From an uncultured Oscillospiraceae bacterium (lineage in GTDB: Bacteria > Bacillota > Clostridia > Oscillospirales > Oscillospiraceae): a DNA stretch of 23,455 nt. Below the pieces are notes generated by a model. That model saw nothing but the letters and a program-made list of their open reading frames with translations. It did no database searches and was not told where the DNA came from. Where the stretch lies: the NCBI GenBank assembly GCA_900762005.1, contig CAAFEV010000232.1, positions 1 through 23,455 of the forward strand, read 5' to 3'. Positions 1 through 7,386 of the stretch are shown piece after piece. The position numbers and the translations under genes are program-made. Numbering within the stretch: the first letter of the stretch is position 1; each line of letters opens with the position of its first letter.

Positions 1-66
1 AACTCGCCTTATCCGGGAATTGATTGCGTTTTATTGCGGTATTTTTCCCGTTTCGCATGGCATACA

Positions 67-100
67 GAGACGGAGCGCGGGTTACTCCGCTCTCCGTCTC
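67..100 (-). terminator. Hairpin downstream of the ABC transporter gene
   Basis: A 9-bp perfect stem (67-75 with 92-100) continues after one mismatch as a 4-bp stem (77-80 with 87-90) around a 6-nt loop. It lies 28 nt past the stop codon of the minus-strand ABC transporter gene, where a terminator would be expected. No T-tract follows it on the minus strand, so intrinsic termination is not certain. Confidence 0.4.
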
Positions 101-128
101 GGAAAATATTCGGTTTTCGCGCAGTCTG

Positions 129-1892
129 TCAGCCCTGTTCGATTGTGGTTTCCACCGCCTGTCCGTCAATAACCTTGAAAATTTTATCACAGCCGGCAAT
201 GGTTGACAGGCGGTGGGCGACAATAATCATTGTCTTATTGCTGCCGAGGGCGTTCACAGACTCCATGACCGCCGCTTCGGTTTCGTTGTCCAGAGAGGAG
301 GTCGCCTCGTCAAAAAAGAGAATCTCCGGGTCGTAGTACAGGGCGCGGGCAATGCCGATGCGCTGTCGCTGTCCGCCGGAAATACGTACCCCGCGCTCCC
401 CGATTACCGTGTCCAGTCCATCCTTCAGCGTGCGTACAAAGTCGGCAAGCTGCGCGTTTTCCAAGGCGCGCCATACCTCCTCGTCGCGGATGGCTGTTGC
501 ATCAACGCCGAGGGCGACATTATTGCGGATAGTATCATCCACTAAGTAAATGTTCTGCGGAATGTAGCCGATGTGCTTCTGATATTCGGCATAATCCGCA
601 AGGATATCCAAATTGCCGTAATACACCGCGCCCGTTTGCGGCTTGAGCAGTCCGAGAATGACGTCCACAAGGGTCGTTTTTCCGGCACCGGTCACACCGA
701 CAATACCGATGCTTTTTCCGTGCTCTATGCACAGGCTGACGTCGCGCAGCACAGGCTCGTCCCGGTTCGGATAGGTATAGGAGATGTTGCGCAAAACAAT
801 ATCCTGCTCTGTTTCCGGCGCAACCGCTTTCGCCGCTGCCTTCTTGCGGGCTATTTCCCTGCGCTCTCCGGCTTCCTCCTCCTCTGCGTCGCGCAAATCG
901 TTGTAAAGCGCGTCCAGAGAGGGCATGGTATAGGTAATCGTGCTGATGCAGTTATTGATAGCGTTTGCCCGCGGCATCAGGCGCATGGCGGCAAGCGCAA
1001 AGGCAGACAGCGTCGGAATAATCGCCAAGAGGTCATTGCCTGCGATAATCCGCCCTGCGACCACACCCAGCACGCTGCACATACACAAAACCTCAATGAG
1101 TCTGCCGGGGATGCCGGAGACAACGCTGTAGGTTTTTTTGCAGCGCACGGAGTCCGCCCCCGCCTTGGTGTAGACATCGGCAAAGAACTGTTCCCTGCCC
1201 ATAACCTTAACCTCTTTGATGCCGCCCATGGATTGATGAATTGCCTTTATCATCCGCATTCCGCAGGCGCGGCTCTGCTCGCCGACCTTCCGCAGCTTTT
1301 TACGCACAAACAGGAAGTAAACCAGAGAGCAAACCAGCAGCGCAGCGGAAATGGCAAGCGTGAGCCACAAATCCACCGACACCAGATAAACCACCAGCAG
1401 AATGACAATCAGGGCATCGGAAATTAAGGAAAAAATCGTGGAAACCACACTGAACGCGCCGCTGACATCCTGATTGATATTGCGGACAATTTCGGCGGTA
1501 TTGCGCTGCAAATGGAAGGTATAGGGGCGTTTCATATAGCAGGTAATCATACGTGCGCCCATCTTCACCTGATTCTTACTGATAAAATTGATCCGCAGAC
1601 GTATCAGCAGGAGCATATAGGCATTTTTCACAATGTAAATGCCCATCATCAGAAAGGTCAGGAACAACAGCACCGACTGCGTGCTGTCCGACCCGATCAG
1701 ACGCGCAACAAAGCCAAACCATCCTGCCTGCCGCAGCGCGTCACCCTTTGCAAGAATCTGAACAAACGGCAAGATGAGCGAAATTCCGGCAAAATCCAGC
1801 GCGGTTTCGATTAGCTGGAGGAAAAACAACGCCAGAAACAGCAGCCGCTGCTTGCGCGGAAAGATAAAGAATATCCGCCTGAATATTTTCAT
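129..1892 (-). CDS. ABC transporter, fused permease and ATPase (PglK-like half-transporter)
   Basis: This 587-residue protein has an N-terminal six-helix type I exporter domain (residues about 10-320) and a C-terminal ATPase domain. The ATPase carries Walker A GVTGAGKTT (about 398-406), signature ISGGQRQR (about 504), Walker B with catalytic Glu in FFDEATSSLD (about 525-534) and an H-loop AHRLST (about 558). All catalytic residues are present, so it probably works as a homodimer. The opening (FPRKQRLLF, then IETALDFAGISLILPF) resembles PglK-type lipid-linked oligosaccharide flippases; that is a family-level impression and the substrate is unknown. I place the start at ATG 1892 because GGGGGAGG lies 8 nt upstream and the likely transcription start is near 1933. 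The in-frame GTG at 1931 would leave no room for a leader. The gene is monocistronic within what can be seen and divergent from ytfI. Confidence 0.85.
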   Translation of the reverse strand: MKIFRRIFFIFPRKQRLLFLALFFLQLIETALDFAGISLILPFVQILAKGDALRQAGWFGFVARLIGSDSTQSVLLFLTFLMMGIYIVKNAYMLLLIRLRINFISKNQVKMGARMITCYMKRPYTFHLQRNTAEIVRNINQDVSGAFSVVSTIFSLISDALIVILLVVYLVSVDLWLTLAISAALLVCSLVYFLFVRKKLRKVGEQSRACGMRMIKAIHQSMGGIKEVKVMGREQFFADVYTKAGADSVRCKKTYSVVSGIPGRLIEVLCMCSVLGVVAGRIIAGNDLLAIIPTLSAFALAAMRLMPRANAINNCISTITYTMPSLDALYNDLRDAEEEEAGERREIARKKAAAKAVAPETEQDIVLRNISYTYPNRDEPVLRDVSLCIEHGKSIGIVGVTGAGKTTLVDVILGLLKPQTGAVYYGNLDILADYAEYQKHIGYIPQNIYLVDDTIRNNVALGVDATAIRDEEVWRALENAQLADFVRTLKDGLDTVIGERGVRISGGQRQRIGIARALYYDPEILFFDEATSSLDNETEAAVMESVNALGSNKTMIIVAHRLSTIAGCDKIFKVIDGQAVETTIEQG

Positions 1893-1939
1893 TCTGCCGT
1901 CCTCCCCCATCGTAACGTCCACGCTCGACACGTGTACTC

Positions 1940-1968
1940 ATGTTACCACAATCTTTGCAAAAAGTAAA
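1940..1968 (-). promoter_or_regulatory. Promoter of the PglK-like ABC gene
   Basis: On the minus strand a TTTACT -35 box (1968-1963) and a TAACAT -10 box (1945-1940) are separated by exactly 17 nt. The predicted transcription start near 1933 leaves about 40 nt before the chosen ATG. The boxes are imperfect, but position and spacing fit. Confidence 0.5.
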
Positions 1969-1976
1969 GTCCGCTC

Positions 1977-2005
1977 TTGTAAATTGCACCGTTGTGCTCT
2001 ATAAT
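1977..2005 (+). promoter_or_regulatory. Promoter of ytfI-ytfJ
   Basis: TTGTAA (1977-1982), a 17-nt spacer and a perfect TATAAT (2000-2005). This is a vegetative sigma-A-type promoter with transcription expected near 2012, only about 23 nt before the ytfI start codon. It is back to back with the minus-strand promoter at 1940-1968. Its sigma-A look does not suggest that the pair is purely forespore-controlled. Confidence 0.65.
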
Positions 2006-2034
2006 AGAAGCAGTAACAAGAAGGAGGTACGGCA

Positions 2035-2679
2035 ATGCTTGCCCTTTGGATTTTACTCGGCATCGCCGCCCTGCTTGCGCTGCTGCTGTTCCTGCCGCTG
2101 CGCATTGAGCTGCACGTCCGTGAGGACGGCGTATTCTCTTACCGCGTGCGCTATTTGTTCCTGACGCTTACCGACAGCGAGACGCCGAAAAAGCAGCCGG
2201 CAGCTCCGCGAAAAAAAGCGGAAAAGAAAGCAACCGGGAGTTCCGCAGGCCCACTGCTCTCCCTGCTCGGCTTGCAGGATTTGACCTCCGCCGCCGCCGT
2301 AAAAAAAGCAATTGCGGAAAAAGGGCTTGTCGAATTTCTGCGTGCGGTTGCCGCCGCCGTAAAGCGGTTTCTGGGACGAACCGCACGGTTTCTGCGCAAG
2401 GGTGTTTTTCGGAAATTTGATTTGCGCATTGTAATTGCGGACGAGGATGCCGCAGATGCCGCACTTCAGTACGGTGAGACCTGCGCGGTTGTTTACCCGC
2501 TGTTGACGCTGCTGTCCGAAAGGATGAGACTCCGGCAGCGCAAGGTCCTTCTGCGCTGTGACTATGACGCTGCGCAGTCAAGCTTTCGCTTTGACGGGCA
2601 ACTGAGCTTTCGTCTTTGGCACATCGCATCTTATCTTATTTTCCTGTTCGCCAATTATCTGAAAAAGGAGCGTCGCTGA
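2035..2679 (+). CDS. ytfI: DUF2953 family membrane protein, YtfI-like
   Basis: A 214-residue protein with an N-terminal membrane helix (residues about 2-21, LALWILLGIAALLALLLFLP). A beta-rich stretch of the type RIELHVREDGVFSYRVRYLF follows, then a Lys/Ala-rich linker (about 50-75). A soluble central region and a hydrophobic C-terminal segment (about 192-208) complete it. Length, start and the position immediately before ytfJ match DUF2953 proteins; in Bacillus the gene in this position is ytfI. Its biochemical role is not established. The start is well supported: GAAGGAGGT precedes ATG 2035 by 7 nt. Its stop codon directly abuts the ytfJ start, so the two are probably translationally coupled. 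Confidence 0.8.
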   Translation: MLALWILLGIAALLALLLFLPLRIELHVREDGVFSYRVRYLFLTLTDSETPKKQPAAPRKKAEKKATGSSAGPLLSLLGLQDLTSAAAVKKAIAEKGLVEFLRAVAAAVKRFLGRTARFLRKGVFRKFDLRIVIADEDAADAALQYGETCAVVYPLLTLLSERMRLRQRKVLLRCDYDAAQSSFRFDGQLSFRLWHIASYLIFLFANYLKKERR

Positions 2680-3066
2680 ATGAGTGAATTATTGAAGGTA
2701 TTTGAATTTGCGGCACGGCAAGCGAAGGAGCTTGCCGCAGGACAGAGTGTGACCGATGCCCCCATCGTAATCGGTGATGTAACGGTTATTCCGGTTTCCA
2801 AGCTCTCGTGCGGCTTTGCCTGCGGCGGTTCGGATCTTGCGCAGAAGAAAAAAGCGGACGGCGTGATGGCAGGTGCCGGCGCAAAGGTTAAGAAAACGCC
2901 GCTGACCTTCCTTGCCGTCTGCGGAAAAGATATCCGGCTGCTGCAGATTTCGGAGCAGGCTGCAAAGAAGGGCGTACTCTCCGCCCTCAAGCCGCTGGTT
3001 GCAAAATTCAAGGAAAAATCCGCCGCAAAGAAAACCCAAGCAGAAACCGACGCCGCCGCTACCTGA
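2680..3066 (+). CDS. ytfJ: Sporulation protein YtfJ (GerW family)
   Basis: A 128-residue protein whose core is typical of the YtfJ/GerW family: an N-terminal helix (LLKVFEFAARQAKELA), then GQSVTDAPIVIGDVTVIPVS, then a Gly-rich stretch GFACGGSD at about 47-54. The C terminus is Lys/Ala-rich. In Bacillus the protein is made during sporulation, and GerW is needed for some germinant responses; the molecular function is unknown. Here the basic region after the Gly-rich segment (QKKKADGVMAGAGAKVKKTP) is followed by a conserved-looking beta segment. The ATG follows the ytfI stop with no gap, and AAGGAG lies about 9 nt upstream inside ytfI. Together the pair is the main evidence that this organism forms spores. 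Confidence 0.88.
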   Translation: MSELLKVFEFAARQAKELAAGQSVTDAPIVIGDVTVIPVSKLSCGFACGGSDLAQKKKADGVMAGAGAKVKKTPLTFLAVCGKDIRLLQISEQAAKKGVLSALKPLVAKFKEKSAAKKTQAETDAAAT

Positions 3067-3079
3067 GTAGCAGCGGCGG
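3053..3079. terminator. Weak hairpin between convergent ytfJ and the LOR/SDH gene
   Basis: CCGCCGCT (3053-3060) can pair with AGCGGCGG (3072-3079) around an 11-nt loop, and the stem includes the end of ytfJ. No T-tract follows on either strand. It sits in the 34-nt gap between convergent stop codons, where a two-way terminator would be expected, but the signal is weak. Confidence 0.3.
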
Positions 3080-3100
3080 TACGTTATACCTCATTGGCTT

Positions 3101-4186
3101 TTACAGTCCGAGTCCCTTGCGCAGGTTCACAACAAAGTCCTGCACATTTGTCACGATTCCCTTTGCGGACAGGCTGCCGCGGTCAGCGAGCTTGTTGACC
3201 ACAAATTCCGACACATCCACGCAGTAGAAATACACCTGCCGCACCGTGCCATCGGGCAGAACGCGGTAAGACGGGGTCATGTTGCCCGTTGCGATGGTGT
3301 GAAGCATGGTAGCCATGCTGATAACGGTGGTTGCGGAGCGGATTTCATTTCGCATGGCATCCTGCGCGGCATAGACATCCGCGCAGACCGGCGGCAAGGG
3401 GCCGTCGTCGCGGATGGAGCCGCCGAGTACATACGGCACGCCGCATTTTTCGCAACTGTAAATGATACCGTTGTCAATTTTTTCCTTTTCGATAAACCGG
3501 GCGATACCGCCGTGGAAACGTACGCGATTGATGGTGTCCAAGTGATTGTAATGCCCGTTCGGCATGGACTGCTGCGTGTAGATGTCCTGTCCAAGCGCGG
3601 TTCTCAGGTAAGCCCCCTCCAAGTCGTGCGTCGCAAGCGCATTACCCGCCAAAATCGCATGGACATAGCCGTTTTCGATTAAGGCGGACATTGCCTGTCT
3701 CGCATCGGCATCGAAGGCAAAGGCGGGTCCCATGACCCAGACGATTTTGCCGTGCTCGCGCTCGTGCCTTAGCAGCGCGTACAGCTCGTCATAATCCCGG
3801 GAAAACGCCGTTTCACGCGAGCGGTTCTGACGGAAGGCGAACACATCCTTGTCGGCTTTTTCTTCGCGGAAGCCGTCCGGATGGACGAAAATGCCATCCT
3901 CGCAGTTCTCCGTTCTGCCGACAATGACCGCATCCCCCTGCCTGAGCAGGCGAAACTCGCGCACGATGATTTTCCCGTTTTCATATACCGCGACGCAATC
4001 CATGCGGCTCTCCTCGGCAAGCAGCCATTGCCCGCCGATGTGAAAATACTCCGGGAAAATGCTCATAGCGTGGTAATGCTCGGGCGCAACACCGTCAAAC
4101 GGAGCCGGCGCACACCGCACCTCCGGCGCGGATTGGAATTTCGCCCCGGTAAAATCAGGCGGATAATACTTTTTCAGTTGAACCAT
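3101..4186 (-). CDS. LOR/SDH (TIGR00300/ArgZ C-terminal) family protein, candidate ornithine cyclodeaminase
   Basis: A 361-residue soluble protein. Its C-terminal two-thirds carries the hallmarks of the LOR/SDH bifunctional conserved-domain family: VMGPAFAFDADARQAM, then ILAGNALATHDLEGAYL, NGHYNHLDTINRVRFHGGIA and GVPYVLGGSIRDDGPLPPV. These are followed by AQDAMRNEI, ATMLHTIATGNMTPS and DRGSLSAKGIVTNVQDF. In cyanobacterial ArgZ/AgrE this domain follows an arginine dihydrolase and converts ornithine to proline and ammonia; archaeal stand-alone members are reported as ornithine cyclodeaminases. No dihydrolase domain is present here; the N-terminal ~130 residues form the small domain usual in stand-alone members. 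Start: AGAGGTG precedes ATG 4186. The earlier in-frame ATG at 4237 lies upstream of the predicted transcription start and is rejected. Substrate assignment is inference; family membership is strong. Confidence 0.75.
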   Translation of the reverse strand: MVQLKKYYPPDFTGAKFQSAPEVRCAPAPFDGVAPEHYHAMSIFPEYFHIGGQWLLAEESRMDCVAVYENGKIIVREFRLLRQGDAVIVGRTENCEDGIFVHPDGFREEKADKDVFAFRQNRSRETAFSRDYDELYALLRHEREHGKIVWVMGPAFAFDADARQAMSALIENGYVHAILAGNALATHDLEGAYLRTALGQDIYTQQSMPNGHYNHLDTINRVRFHGGIARFIEKEKIDNGIIYSCEKCGVPYVLGGSIRDDGPLPPVCADVYAAQDAMRNEIRSATTVISMATMLHTIATGNMTPSYRVLPDGTVRQVYFYCVDVSEFVVNKLADRGSLSAKGIVTNVQDFVVNLRKGLGL

Positions 4187-4219
4187 GGCAGGCACACCTC
4201 TTTCTTTCTGCTTGCCTTC

Positions 4220-4248
4220 AGTATAGCGTATTTTCATCGGACTTTCAA
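4220..4248 (-). promoter_or_regulatory. Promoter of the LOR/SDH family gene
   Basis: On the minus strand TTGAAA (4248-4243), a 17-nt spacer and TATACT (4225-4220). Transcription should begin near 4212, about 26 nt before ATG 4186, which also excludes the longer reading frame from 4237. No comparably good promoter is seen for the plus-strand operon beginning at 4269. Confidence 0.65.
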
Positions 4249-4268
4249 GACAAAAAAAGGAGCACTAT

Positions 4269-4697
4269 ATGGTTTATTGCTTATTCGGAGAAAGCTGCGC
4301 GGGAAAATCCACTCTCGCCGAGCGGCTGCGCGCCCGCACGGGCGCAACGGTCTATACGGGTAAGGATTATCTGCGTCTGGCAAAGAACGAAGCGGACGCA
4401 AAAAAGGCGTTTTCGCAGCTGCTTGCTGCTGTACCAGCAGCGCAGGCCGTGATTTATGTTGTCACGGAGCCGGAGCACCTTGCGCTGCTGCCGCAGGGCT
4501 GCATCCGCGTTTTGGTAACAGCGGATTTAGGCCTCATAAAAGAACGCTTTGCCCGACGCACCGGCGGCAAGCTGCCGCCTCCGCTTTCCGCCATGCTGGA
4601 GCGGAAGCACGGCTGCTTTGACGCACAGCCGCACGATTTTCATGTTCACAACGGCAACGCGGATATAGACGCGCTGCTCACACCGACAACACGATAA
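4269..4697 (+). CDS. Small P-loop nucleoside kinase-like protein
   Basis: A 142-residue protein with a perfect Walker A motif at its N terminus, GESCAGKST (residues 7-15, Lys13), as in small AAA/adenylate- and shikimate-kinase-like folds. The later stretch VIYVVTEPEHLALLP looks like the strand preceding a Walker B or base-binding region, and LIKERFARRTGGKLPPPL resembles the LID Arg region of small nucleotide kinases. I cannot assign a substrate. AAGGAG lies about 7 nt before ATG 4269. It starts a co-directional run with MBOAT (27-nt gap), but a link with O-acylation is only positional. The 82-nt gap to the divergent LOR/SDH gene contains the minus-strand promoter and no clear plus-strand one. 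Confidence 0.6.
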   Translation: MVYCLFGESCAGKSTLAERLRARTGATVYTGKDYLRLAKNEADAKKAFSQLLAAVPAAQAVIYVVTEPEHLALLPQGCIRVLVTADLGLIKERFARRTGGKLPPPLSAMLERKHGCFDAQPHDFHVHNGNADIDALLTPTTR

Positions 4698-4724
4698 CCC
4701 TACAGAAAGAAGAGGCTCTGCACG

Positions 4725-6110
4725 ATGGTTTTTTCCTCCGGAACCTTTTTGTTCTTATTCCTACCGCTCGTTCTGCTAATTTATTATAATCCGATTGTAC
4801 GTTCCAGACAATTTCGCAATGTGTTCCTGCTGTTTGCAAGCATCCTGTTTTACGCTTGGGGCGAGCCGTTCTACGTCCTTTTGATGCTCGGCTCGATTGC
4901 CGCAAACTGGCTGTTCGGGCTTTGGGTCGCGAGAAAGCCCACCGCAAGGGGCGCGATTATCGTCACTGCGGTGTTCAATCTGAGCGTCTTTTTCCTGTTC
5001 AAGTACTTCGATTTTGCCGTGACGAACTGTAATAATCTGCTCGGCGCAAGCCTTCCCCTGCTCGGCTTGGATCTGCCAATCGGGATTTCGTTCTTCACCT
5101 TTCAGGCAATGTCATATGTAATAGACGTACGCCGAAAGCCGCAGCTTGCACAGCGGAACGTTCTGAATGTCGGTCTGTATATCGCCTGTTTTCCGCAGCT
5201 GATTGCGGGTCCCATTGTCCGCTATGAGAGCATTGCGGTGGAAATCAAAGGCCGCACGGAGAATTGGGCGGAGTTTTGTGAGGGCTTACGCCGTTTTTTA
5301 TGGGGTCTTGCAAAAAAGGTGCTTTTGGCAAATCAGCTTGCGCTTGCCGCAGATGCCGCCTTTGAAAGCGTTCAGCTCTCCGCCGGTCTGGCTTGGGTCG
5401 GCGCAATCGCTTACACGCTGCAAATTTACTTTGATTTTTCCGGCTACTCTGATATGGCAATCGGTCTGGGAAAGCTGTTTGGCTTTCATTTTTTGGAAAA
5501 CTTCCGCTATCCCTATGCCGCGACAAGCATTACCGACTTCTGGCGGCGGTGGCACATCTCCCTGTCAAGCTGGTTTCGGGACTATGTTTATATCCCGCTC
5601 GGCGGCAACCGTGTGCGCCCACTGCGTCATCTCTTGAATCTGCTGCTCGTCTGGCTTCTGACCGGGCTCTGGCACGGCGCAAACTGGACGTTTGTGCTCT
5701 GGGGGCTTTCCTATTTTCTGCTGCTGATGCTGGAAAAGTACACACCGCTGCATCGTCTGCCGACCCTGCTGCGACGCGGCTATACCCTGCTTGCGGTTGT
5801 GCTGTGTTGGGTGCTGTTCCGCGCCGAAACGCCGACGCTTGCCGCCGGTTATCTGCGCGCCATGTTCGGCGGTGCGCCGCTCGGTGCGTGGGATGCCGCT
5901 GCAAGCGTTGCACTGTCAAACGGCGCAGTCTATTTTGTACTCGGCGTTGTTCTGAGCTTTCCGCTGGTGCCGTGGCTTGCCAAGCGAAGGCTTGCCGAAC
6001 GCTTATGGGTGCAATATCTGCTTGCCGCTTTCCAGCTGCTTGTATTCTTACTGACCGTGGGCTTCATTTTAAGCAGTGCCTACGACCCGTTTATCTATTT
6101 TAATTTCTGA
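4725..6110 (+). CDS. MBOAT family O-acyltransferase (AlgI/DltB-like)
   Basis: A 461-residue polytopic membrane protein starting MVFSSGTFLFLFLPLVLLIY, the standard start of AlgI-type MBOAT proteins. Family landmarks are visible in order: PIGISFFTFQAMSYVIDVRR (about 120), CFPQLIAGPIVRY (about 154), FDFSGYSDMAIGLGKLFGF (about 237), FWRRWHISLSSWFRDYVYIP with His277, and LLTGLWHGANWTFVLWG with His317. His317 corresponds to the invariant catalytic histidine of the family. These enzymes pass an acyl group, usually acetyl, across the membrane to an extracytoplasmic polymer or to a partner protein. The partner here is likely the DHHW protein 9 nt downstream. The acceptor (exopolysaccharide, cell-wall glycan or other) is not determined. 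The RBS AGAAGAGG is adequate. Confidence 0.9.
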   Translation: MVFSSGTFLFLFLPLVLLIYYNPIVRSRQFRNVFLLFASILFYAWGEPFYVLLMLGSIAANWLFGLWVARKPTARGAIIVTAVFNLSVFFLFKYFDFAVTNCNNLLGASLPLLGLDLPIGISFFTFQAMSYVIDVRRKPQLAQRNVLNVGLYIACFPQLIAGPIVRYESIAVEIKGRTENWAEFCEGLRRFLWGLAKKVLLANQLALAADAAFESVQLSAGLAWVGAIAYTLQIYFDFSGYSDMAIGLGKLFGFHFLENFRYPYAATSITDFWRRWHISLSSWFRDYVYIPLGGNRVRPLRHLLNLLLVWLLTGLWHGANWTFVLWGLSYFLLLMLEKYTPLHRLPTLLRRGYTLLAVVLCWVLFRAETPTLAAGYLRAMFGGAPLGAWDAAASVALSNGAVYFVLGVVLSFPLVPWLAKRRLAERLWVQYLLAAFQLLVFLLTVGFILSSAYDPFIYFNF

Positions 6111-6119
6111 GGTATTTTC

Positions 6120-7373
6120 ATGAAACGTTTTCATCCCTCCTCCGTACTGTGTGTGATTGTGCTCGCCTTTTTGCTGGTGGGCGGTGCATCGATTCTCTGG
6201 GGCACGTTCTTTGCGAAAGATAGAACGGCTTCCGCCCGAAAGGAAGTTGACTGGCGTTCGCAATACCCGTTTGAAGCCGCAGCGGAGCCGACCGAATCGA
6301 GCCAATCCGTGCAGACTGATACGCAATCCGGCTACCTGAGCAAAATCAATAATTTTCAGACGCTGCTTGACAACGGCAGAGAGAACCTGCTCGGCTACCG
6401 TGCGCTGATGGATTTGTGCGGCGGCTTTCGGCGGCTGACAGGGCAGACCCGAACCGGTAAGGCGATTTTGCTGAACAACGGCTATATGACCAACCTTGTA
6501 GCCCCCGCCGAGCAGCTTACGCTTGTAAAGGATGCCGCAAGCATTGCCGCGTTGCGGGATTCCATCGACGCGCCTCTGCTCTATATTCAGGTGCCGCAAA
6601 AGGTCTGCCAATACGACGACCAGATGCCCGCCGGTGAAGAAACCTACATCAATGAGAATTTTGACCGATACCACGCGCTTTTAACGGGCGACGGCGTTCC
6701 TTATTTTGATTTGCGTGACGCGCTGCACAAACAGAGGCTTGACCACTACAGTCTCTACTTCCGAACCGACCACCATTGGACGCTCTCCGGCGGTCTTTGG
6801 GCGGCAACAGCGATTGTCAATGAATTGAATACCCGCTATAACCTCTCGCTCGATGTCTCCCGGCTTGACCCTGCGTTGTTCGAGACGCTGACCTATCCGC
6901 AGTGGTATCTCGGCCCTCTGGGCAGAGCTGTGAGCGAGGGCTATATTGCGGCAGATGACTTTTCGATTGTTTATCCGTCCTACGCAACCTCTCTGCGCGT
7001 GGAATACCCGGACAAGGAGCTGACCTTGTCGGGCAGCTTTTACAACACGCTGTTTGATTGGGATATACTCGCAACGCCCTGCACCTATGACAAAAGCGCA
7101 TACGAAGCTCTGCTCTACGGCAACCGCCCGCTGATTCGGATTATCAACGAAGCCAATCCCGACGCGCCGAGGGTCTTAATTATCCGCGATTCCTATTGCT
7201 CCGCGGTTGCGCCTTATCTTTCCTTAGTCTGCGGAGAGGTTGACCTGATTGACGTGCGCAGGGAAAACGGCAATTTCGACGGCAATCTGACCGCTTTGAT
7301 TCAGCAGACCGAGCCGGATTTGGTGCTGGTCATGTTCTGCTCACCGTGTAATATCGACCGCTCCGGCGGCTAA
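6120..7373 (+). CDS. Membrane-anchored DHHW / AlgX-like O-acetyltransferase partner
   Basis: A 417-residue protein with one N-terminal membrane helix (residues about 9-28) and an extracytoplasmic body. It carries the name-giving motif DHHW at 217-220 inside YFRTDHHWTLSGG, and later IIRDSYCSAVAPYL with Asp357-Ser358. In AlgJ/AlgX-type proteins an equivalent Asp/His pair and a nucleophilic Ser in a D-S context form an SGNH-hydrolase-like triad that moves acetyl from the MBOAT partner to the polysaccharide. Direct placement 9 nt after the MBOAT gene supports that partnership. It is probably anchored to the outer face of the cytoplasmic membrane. The domain assignment is good; the acceptor polymer is inference. 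Confidence 0.85.
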   Translation: MKRFHPSSVLCVIVLAFLLVGGASILWGTFFAKDRTASARKEVDWRSQYPFEAAAEPTESSQSVQTDTQSGYLSKINNFQTLLDNGRENLLGYRALMDLCGGFRRLTGQTRTGKAILLNNGYMTNLVAPAEQLTLVKDAASIAALRDSIDAPLLYIQVPQKVCQYDDQMPAGEETYINENFDRYHALLTGDGVPYFDLRDALHKQRLDHYSLYFRTDHHWTLSGGLWAATAIVNELNTRYNLSLDVSRLDPALFETLTYPQWYLGPLGRAVSEGYIAADDFSIVYPSYATSLRVEYPDKELTLSGSFYNTLFDWDILATPCTYDKSAYEALLYGNRPLIRIINEANPDAPRVLIIRDSYCSAVAPYLSLVCGEVDLIDVRRENGNFDGNLTALIQQTEPDLVLVMFCSPCNIDRSGG

Positions 7374-7386
7374 CGGAGGAATTCAT

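Noticed and set aside
573..1427. Long plus-strand open frame of 284 codons opposite the ABC transporter gene
   Set aside because: It is antisense to a gene with full ABC motifs. Its translation is His/Gln/Arg-rich with no recognisable domain, as expected for a shadow frame in GC-rich DNA.
1893..1931. GTG start for the PglK-like ABC protein
   Set aside because: It nearly coincides with the predicted transcription start, whereas ATG 1892 has GGGGGAGG 8 nt upstream.
4187..4237. Longer start for the LOR/SDH protein at 4237
   Set aside because: The predicted transcription start near 4212 lies downstream of it, and the ATG at 4186 has its own Shine-Dalgarno.
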